This document shows positions 56,650 to 64,000 of a DNA stretch of 64,000 nucleotides, piece after piece. The notes under the pieces were generated by a model that was given only the letters and a program-made list of their open reading frames with translations, was not told the DNA's origin and did not search any database. This stretch comes from Halichoerus grypus. Lineage: Eukaryota; Chordata; Mammalia; Carnivora; Phocidae. Numbering within the stretch: position 1 is the stretch's first letter; each line of letters starts with the position of its first letter. The DNA is taken from NCBI RefSeq assembly GCF_964656455.1, contig NC_135719.1, forward strand, positions 3,141,163 to 3,205,162, given 5' to 3'. The position numbers were made by a program, and so were the translations under genes.

Positions 56650-57600
56650 TGATAACTGGTTTTCTTTATAATATGATGTATTTTATTTTCTGCATTTGAA
56701 AATACTCTTCTGAGAAGCAGCCCCATAGGCTTCCTCAGCACACTCCAGCTACTTCGGAGGAGCATGGAAGAACACTGGGGTTGCAGAGATGGGAGTGAGG
56801 GAGGTGCAGTAGGAGACAAGGGCAGAGAAGAGGCAGGTGGGGACGGGGCTCAGATCACAGCCCTGCAGGTCACTGGGAAGATTTGGCTTTTATTCTACAG
56901 ACTTTGAGGAATGACATGAGGTCTTTTGAAGAACTGCTTTGACAGCCTGAACAGAACACAGGGCGCAAGGGCAGAGATGGGGGGTCCAGGGAGGAGGCTG
57001 TTATCACAATCCACCCGAGACATAATGGTGGCATGGACAAGTGCAGTAGCAATGGAAGTGGTGAGAAATGGTCAGATTCTGGATATATTTTGAAGGCGGA
57101 AATATTTTGAAGAATCTGACAAAGGAATGGGGGGGGCTGACAGATAGAGGGGTGTGTGAGAGAGAAACACAGATCAAAAATGGCCCAAGCATCTGAAATA
57201 ATGGCATTGCCATTCTCTAAGATAAGGAAGTCTATGAGAGCAGCCCATTTGGGAGCAAAACTCAGGAGTTCAGTTTAAATTTGTTAGGTTTGAAACATCT
57301 GATAGTCATAGGGTGCTGCTGGGGAGGCACTTGGATCTGTTCACCTAGAGCTTAGAGGAGAGGTCTGGGCTGGAAATATCAGCTTGGGAGTTGCCGGCAT
57401 ATTGATGACCTTTGAATCCTGGAGCACAGATGAGGTTAATAAGGGAATGAGGACAGCTAGAGAACGGAAACTGTCTGGGACTGGCCCTGGGGCACTCCAC
57501 CATACAGACCGGAGAGATGAGGCAAAACCAGACCAGGGGGCTGGAAAGGAACAGGTGACAGCGGGAGTAGAGAAGAAAGTATTTCCAGAAGGAGGGAATA
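56650..57600 (-). repeat. L2 LINE body, antisense
   Basis: Antisense L2 wording: 'tcacaatccacccgagacat', 'gtggcatggacaagtgcagt', 'gaaatggtcagattctggat', 'gactggccctggggcactcc'. Boundaries are approximate. Confidence 0.5.
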
Positions 57601-57605
57601 AGCAA

Positions 57606-58305
57606 TTGTCAAAATACAATCACTGTCAGAATACCTAAAATCACAAAGACAAGCAACAACAGGTGCTGGTGAGGACGTGCACTGTGGATGGGAATGCACT
57701 GGGGCAGCCACTGCGGAAAACAGTATGGAAGTTCCTCAAAAAATTAAAAATAGAACTGCCATAGGATCCAGCAATTCCACTACTGGGAATTTACCCAAAG
57801 AATATGAAAACACTAATTCAAAGGGCTACATGCACCCCGATGTTCCTAGCAGCATTATTTACAACAGCCAAATTACGGAAGCAGTCCAAGTGGCCATCAA
57901 TAGATGAATGGATAAAAACGAGGTAGTGTACATATGATTATTACTCAGCCATAGAAAAGAATGAAATCTTGCCATTTGCAACAACTTGGATGGAGCTAGA
58001 GAGTATTATGCTAAGTGAGTAAGTCAGGCGGAGAAAGAAAAATACCATGTGATTTCACTTATATGTGTTTAAGAAACAAATGAATAAAGGTTAAAAAAGA
58101 GAGAGAGAGAGACAAACCAAAAAACAGACTCTTAACTAGAGAACAAGTTGGTGGTCGCCAGAGGGGAGGTGGGTAGGGGGCTGGGGGGAACAGGTGAAGG
58201 GGATGAAGAGCACACTTGTCACGATGAGTGCTGAGTAATGTATAGAATTGTTGAGTCACTATATTGTACACCTGAGATTAATACAACACTGTTAAAAAAA
58301 ACAAA
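57606..58305 (+). mobile_element. Carnivore L1 3' end, sense, 5'-truncated
   Basis: It starts in the ORF2 C-terminal region ('caacaacaggtgctggtgag', 'ggaagttcctcaaaaaatta') and ends with the carnivore L1 3' UTR ('cattatattgtacacctgag'-type words, 'taatacaacactgttaaaaa'). Confidence 0.88.
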
Positions 58306-58599
58306 ACTGATGGTCCTCCTGGACCTGCGCTGTCAGCATGGCCCCCACATGTCTCAAACCCCACACATCCCAGACCAATGCCATCACCCCCCCCAACATC
58401 ATTACAGTGCCCCCTCCAGCCGGCGGTCACCCACCTTGGAGCCTCAGAGCCACTCCTGGCTCCTGCCTTCTTATTCTCCACGGGTAATTTGCCACCGAGT
58501 TTGTAAAAGTCATTTCTAATGTAGAACTCCCTTGGGTCCTGTCAGCTCTTCCCCATGGCCACGGTCATTGCTATAGCTTAGGACCATAATTCTTCCCTT

Positions 58600-59095
58600 A
58601 ATTACTGAAACAACCTCTCGGCTGGCTTCCCTCCTTCCAAACCGCCTCTTCGTGTGAGGTCAGAGGGAGCAAAGCGCTGGCCCCTGCCCGCCTCCAGAAG
58701 CACATGGCCCTGGCAGTGCCCTCCTGGGCCGCCTGGCTCTAACCACACTCCCGGCCCCACCTCCTGTCCCTCCGGCCACGTCCCTCCTGCCGCAGTCTGC
58801 GCACTGCAGTCAGTTCAGTGTCCTGTCAACAAGCCCGCCCTGCCTGCCGTCTGTCCTTACTCATGCCCTTCACTCGGATACAGTGTTCCCACCTTCTCAT
58901 CTGGGTCCATTCCTCTTCATGGAAAGCGCCTCTGCCACTGAGTTGCTTGTATTCCCCTCCCAGTTTCTATCCCAGTTTCTTATTCAGACACTGTTGTGTT
59001 TGCAACATTGTATCATGGTCAGTACAACAGCTTTCTGGGAGTCCCTGTTGTCAGGTGGGCACGTAGCAGGTGCTCAGCAAGTCAGCTGAGTTGAA
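58600..59095 (+). repeat. L2-like LINE 3' end, sense
   Basis: CT-rich sense L2-style text ending 'gggcacgtagcaggtgctca' (59057), the L2 'tagtaggtgctcaataaa' region. Confidence 0.45.
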
Positions 59096-59104
59096 AGTGT
59101 TCAT

Positions 59105-59490
59105 GGCTCTCGGGTGGATGTGTATGTCCCTCCCCTGCTCCCCACTACCAAATCCGTACGTGGAAGCCTCACCCCCAGTGTGATGATATTTGGACCTAGG
59201 ACTTTGGGAAGGTAATTAGGTTCAAATGAGGTCATGAAGGTGGGGCCCTCGTGACGGGATTAGGGCCCTTTATAAGAAGAGGAAGAAACCAGAACCCCTC
59301 TCCCCCCCCCTTTCCATCATGTGCAGAATCAGTGAGAAGATGCTCTTTGTGAGCCAGGAAGGGACCCTCACCAGACATCAAGGCTTCTGGCACCTTGATC
59401 TTAGACTTCCTAGCCACTGTAACTGTGAGAAAGAGATGGCTGTTGTTAAAGCCCCCTATCCATGGTCTTTTATCAGCCTGAGCCTTATCA
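59105..59490 (+). mobile_element. MaLR/MLT1-like LTR, sense
   Basis: Words 'aagcctcacccccagtgtga', 'aatgaggtcatgaaggtggg', 'ttataagaagaggaagaaac' and 'cactgtaactgtgagaaaga' follow the order seen at 39853-40195. LTR only. Confidence 0.6.
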
Positions 59491-62400
59491 GAGGAGGATT
59501 TGGCTTTGGGGGTGTGGCCTGTCATGGGACTCACCTGCCCTCAGGGCCTCGTGGTACACATTTTTGTTTAAAAAAAAAAAAAGCTCCCCAACATGATTTT
59601 TGGTCACTAGTTATTCTGAGGCACGGGTTATGTCCTAGATGCTTTAAGTCCCCTGTGCCTTTGCTTATGTCACTTGGTGTAGGGGACAACATAAATGCCA
59701 CTCAGACCATCCTCCTCCCCCCACCCCAAACGCCCTACACTTTCAATTAGTCACGAATTTATTCAGCCAGTGAGTATCCTGTAAGTGCATACCATGTGCC
59801 AGTACTCTGCCAGATCCTGGGATCTTAGCCTCGCTGAAGGCGGAGCATCAGCTGCTTCTGCCTTTAGGCTTTCAGGGAGGGTGAGACTTGCCTCAGGAGG
59901 CAGTCTCTTTCCCGCATGAGCTTCCTCTGGGCTGAGACAAGCAGCCACACCTCAGGAGCCCCCAAGCAGTGCCTTACACACAGCAGGCTTGTTGAAGTAA
60001 ATTCAATAGAACCTACAGGTTGGAGAAATGGTTTTGTTCTATACAACTCCAGCTGTCTTCTAAAGAGGTTGGATGTTTCTCCTTCAGGACATCTTGCAAG
60101 ATTTTGATGCCTGCATTTGTAGGCAAGAGCCACATGCATTTGTAGGGAGGAAGAATTTGAAGTTCCTACGGCAATCCTAGGGGTTGGAGTAAGTAGAGGG
60201 AGGATGGGAGAGAGAACAGGGAGCAGAGGAGTCAGGTGATGGGATGCCTTTTCCACGAGCCCTCAATCTTCAGCCTTGCTTTAAAAAGCTGCCAAATGCC
60301 TGGTATTAATGGATGTCTTGCTATGAGTAGAAACCAGTCAAGGAACTGAGTTTTGTATCCCAGTTGATGGAGGGCAAGAGAGAGAGCATATGAGGTCAGT
60401 CCAAGAGGTAGTCAGAGGCGGAGTGCCCAGGCCAAGGTAAGTTCCCAAGAACTGTCAGAAGTCAGTTCCAGAAGTCTTCCGAATTTCCAATATCTGGAAC
60501 TGACAGGGGTCAGAGATAACTCCACTTAAACCTCAACCTCAGAGTGGCAAGGGTATGATAGTGAGTTTATACACATGGTGACATTCCACATACACCAGAA
60601 AGTTCAGAGAACAAAACAGAACTTGGCAAGTTTGGAGATGCGAAAGGAGACACGAAGGTCTCCAGTGTGGCGGGAAGAGGAGGGAGGGTCTCTGCCGCAA
60701 CTCGGCACCTAGAAGCATTGTTACACATGTGAACATTTTCTAAGAATGGAAGAAGCCAGAGGAATTCAGATGGGATTCTTCATACTGCTGTTCTTTATGG
60801 TCTTTCAAAATAACAAATGTTTGCTCTGCTGAAACAGCTACAAGATGTCAGAAATAGTTTAAACTTATTTATCTAACCTCAAAGACAGGCTATTTCCCCC
60901 AAGACACGGAGCTCTGAAATATCCAACGTTCTGTTTCCACAATGCTGAAACAGTTTTTGGAAGGCAAATGTTGTGGGAAAAAAAGTTCAGATCTGGAGGG
61001 CTGTAAAGCATGTGTTGCAGAAAGCGTGCACTTCTGGGTGTCTTTAAAATGGTCACTGTTTAAAAACAAATATCCTTCATCCTTGAAAGGCCCACGAAAC
61101 ATTCCACACCGCAGAATCCTCGGATGATTCCAGACTGCTCTAAAAGGCTGGATTTTTATATCAGTGTGTCACATATATTATTCCTGTATGTTTTTGTTCA
61201 TTTCTTTGTTTCCTCCAGCTACTCAACACTCATACAATATTCTGTATTTTTTTTCCCCACACACATGACGATTGAAAGTTGAAGCTACCATTAGTTACCT
61301 CCAGGAGCTCTGAAGAAATGGTGGTGTCAATTTATAGGATAAGAGGCAAATTGAACACAGTGTAGACAAACCACAAGGGGAGTCATTACTAACAAATGAA
61401 ACAAACAAGAGCTCACAGTTGCAGTGTCAGAAAAAAAAAAAAAACCTCAACACTACCAGCACAAAGAGTATATAATTCTCCTTGAAAGTGGGGTCAATCT
61501 TCACAAGGTAGTAAATGTTGTACGAAATGTTCCCATTTTGAGTTAACTACATACCCTTCTGTTCTTTTTGGCAATATCTACTCTATGCTTTTTGGGTATA
61601 AAGGACTATCCTTCAATGATGCCATATCTAGAACTTCCTCCAAATATAAGGCTACGGCTTTTACCAACCACAGAACTCTCTTGAATAGCTGCTGAAATAC
61701 TTTCTCTTTTCTAACACAATAATGTTAACAGACTGACATAATCAGGTCCCCAAGCAATTTGATCTGAGGAATTAGAAACACTCTGGGTCACAGCATCTAT
61801 CCCCAATTCCATATTCAAGAGTCTTTCCCCAGAGGCTTTTAAAATATGTTTCTTCTGACAGGGAGCAATGTTGTCAACAAGTCTCCTCCTGGTGTGGTCT
61901 TCCCCGACTTCTGCTTTGCTTGGGACTGGACACTTCTCATCACATCTCATGAGAGCTACACAGTCCACTGCTGGATATTGTCCTCCAGCGCCTTGTTCAT
62001 AGGCTATAAAGGGCCCATGAGAGTTATTCCACGTATTATCTCTACACCAAAACCCTCCAGTGGTTCCTTGAAGAATAAGACTCAAAGTCAGAGCTGGTGC
62101 AAATCAAGCATAGCGATGCATGCTGAAGCTATACAAGTGGTAAATGCCGCTCATTCCGGTACACAGAATTCTGGAACAACAGCTCAAATGAGGACAACCT
62201 TGGACTTTCTGGAGACCCTTTCTGATCAACAGCAATTTTGATAACTGATCAATGTAACATCGGGATTCAGATGAACAAATAGCTATGATACGGTCCTCAA
62301 AGGCTACACTGAAAAGTATTGTCTATTTGGAAGTCATGCCCCATGGCCTTCAAGTTGGTCCTGCTGCTGTCACCAGCAAACCCAAACCGACAGTGGAGCT

Positions 62401-62770
62401 CCTGAGGTGACATCCCAAGTCTGGGTGACTCCACAAGGCTCCCTTTCCACCTCCCTCAAGGTTCTGGCTCTTTTCTTGTTTTTCCAAGCTGCCCCCACTT
62501 ACCCTATAAAATGGCTCCTTTCTCCTTAGGAATGGTCGGGACTAAGATTCCGTTTTCCTAGCTCCAAAGCTTATACTCTTCTGGGAGGATAGAGGCACAA
62601 AAGCCCTTTCAATTTATGGGTACCAAATGCTAACAAGCGCTCATCCTCCAGCCTCGGGGACCTCGCTGTTTCCCAAACTGTGTAGTGCTAAGATTTTCTA
62701 TGTGCTCTTCTCTCTTCTGCAGATTATTTGCTATTCTCTTTTACCACTTGGAAAATTTCTGCTCATTCTT

Positions 62771-62963
62771 TTTTTTTTTTTTTTTAAGATTTTATTTATT
62801 TGAGAGACAGAGAGAATGAGTGGTGGGGAATGGCAGAGGGAGAGGGAGAAGCAGACTCCCTGCTGAGCAAGAAGCCCGACGCAGGGTTCAATCGAAGGAC
62901 CTGGAGATCATGACCTGAGCTGAAGGCAGACGCTTCACCGACTGAGCCACCCAGGCGCCCCAG
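62771..62963 (-). mobile_element. Can-SINE, antisense
   Basis: Perfect 15-bp target duplication TTTCTGCTCATTCTT at 62756-62770 and 62964-62978. Confidence 0.95.
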
Positions 62964-64000
62964 TTTCTGCTCATTCTTAAAGATCCATTGTAGGCCCTCT
63001 CTTCCCTGACCCTGTCTGACGCTGAAGCTGATTCCTCCTCTGTGGACCTTCAGACACTGAGGCTCAGCTGTTGACAGGCCTGATTCCCCCTTCAGCATGA
63101 GCCCAGAGCATGGACATAGGCCCTGCCATGTAGCCCAGCCTCCCCTCTACTCTTTGTTACCCACTGTTTCCTGAGGATGTCTCTCATTTTGAAATAACCT
63201 TTGCGATAAGTCCCAGGAGACTCTTTGGCCGCACTTACCGGCTAATGCATTGGTTCTTAACTTTGGATACACATCAGAATTGCGTTGGGGACTTAAAAAA
63301 CACAACAACATTCTCAGGCCATACTACAGATAAATGAAGTCAGACTCTCTGGGGTAGGGTGGGTGGGGTGGGAGGTGATATCCAGGCCTGTCCATAATAA
63401 AATGACTTTAGTACACCATGTGTCAGTTATGAAAATGAATACAGGGCTGTTGCATTATCAAATATATAACCAGGGTGAATAAATGTAAAGACAAATGAAA
63501 TCAATGAAAAGATAAAAAAAAAAAAACACACAAAAAATAGAGGGGCACCTGAGCCCGGATGTTAGTACAGATACTGAAATTCTATTCAGGCCCCATGGTA
63601 TTTTCCCCACAAGAAGTATTTTTTTCCATCACCAGGTCCTGAATGCCTTTTGTAGACTATCCCAAGAAGTCCTCATGCTTTTTTATTTCTGGGTTGAATT
63701 CCAACAAGATTTTCTCTCTCTCTCAGTCGGCACCCTGTGTGGGTCCCGCGGGCCCTACTCTAGGAAGGCACAGTTGGGGCAAAGGAGTGAGAGCAGATGG
63801 ATGGGTCGTTGGAGGGCTTTCACTCATTCCATGTGTTTTATACAATAGGTATTCCTCCAGCCCCCACAGCTATCCTGTGCCCTCTGTCACTGTCTGTGGG
63901 TCTCACAGCATTCACAGTGAGAAGCTGAGGCTCCTGGGGAACAGAGAGCAGGTGAGAGCCTTTCTTATTGGGTGGATGTTGGCTCTTGCTGGCTTTTAAG

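Larger units (their letters stand above)
43607..64000 (-). other. ADAMTSL3: ADAMTSL3 intron (more than 20.4 kb, open at the right edge)
   Basis: I found no exon with Ig or TSP1 signature on the - strand to the right of 43606. The stretch is dominated by a Tigger-like element, Can-SINEs, long L1 blocks (47650-53070, 57606-58305), L2 and an LTR. In 43700-44930, 53100-54350, 56010-56640, 59490-62755 and 62980-64000 I recognise no gene and only scattered degenerate repeat words. A missed short exon cannot be excluded. Confidence 0.6.

Noticed and set aside
63541..63570. GGGGCACCTGAGCCCGG after an A-rich run, resembling a SINE head
   Set aside because: Only about ten bases match and no SINE body follows.

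Overview
This window is ordinary nuclear DNA from a placental mammal, almost certainly a carnivoran and probably an arctoid (bear, seal or mustelid group). The main reason is some fifteen Can-SINE copies, tRNA-derived SINEs that carry the head motif GGGCGCCTGGGTGGCTCAG and an AAATAAATAAAATCTT-type tail. Their internal wording resembles the arctoid form rather than the dog or cat forms as I remember them. Genes are spliced, coding density is near 2.7%, and most of the remainder is introns and interspersed repeats. Nothing prokaryotic, phage-like or CRISPR-like is present.

Two genes converge tail to tail. On the + strand, the last two coding exons of SAXO2 (FAM154B) lie at 182-384 and 7353-8296. 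They encode about 380 residues of a ciliary/axonemal microtubule-binding protein made of repeated D-Y-x-P-Y-type motifs. On the - strand, the 3' end of ADAMTSL3 (punctin-2) runs from 43606 down to about 18020. Six coding exons encode the second half of an Ig domain, four thrombospondin type-1 (TSP1) repeats and a C-terminal PLAC domain. The splice phases of all six exons agree from the Ig exon to the stop codon. The 27460-27560 exon is only 101 bp and was found by its splice sites and phase. A 3' UTR of about 2 kb ends at a poly(A) signal at 18044-18049, followed by a GU-rich element.

Layout: 1-8.3 kb SAXO2 with a 7-kb intron (Tigger-like element, CA repeat, L2-like and L1-like pieces); 8.3-18 kb convergent intergenic region (antisense Can-SINE, a G-rich 42-bp minisatellite at 11.0-11.6 kb, a GGAA tract, a solo MaLR-type LTR inside an old L1, a younger antisense L1, a second purine tract); 18-20.2 kb ADAMTSL3 terminal exon; 20.2-43.4 kb ADAMTSL3 exons and introns, including a second minisatellite next to the last acceptor and a nested SINE pair; 43.6-64 kb one long intron with no further exon that I can identify, filled with L1, L2, SINE, LTR and Tigger-like elements.

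I found no previously undescribed system. The most useful observations are structural: the complete ADAMTSL3 3' exon chain, two G-rich minisatellites, a SINE-in-SINE with both target duplications intact, an L1 with a textbook 5' inversion, a 139-bp direct duplication, and a Tigger-like element split by a SINE.
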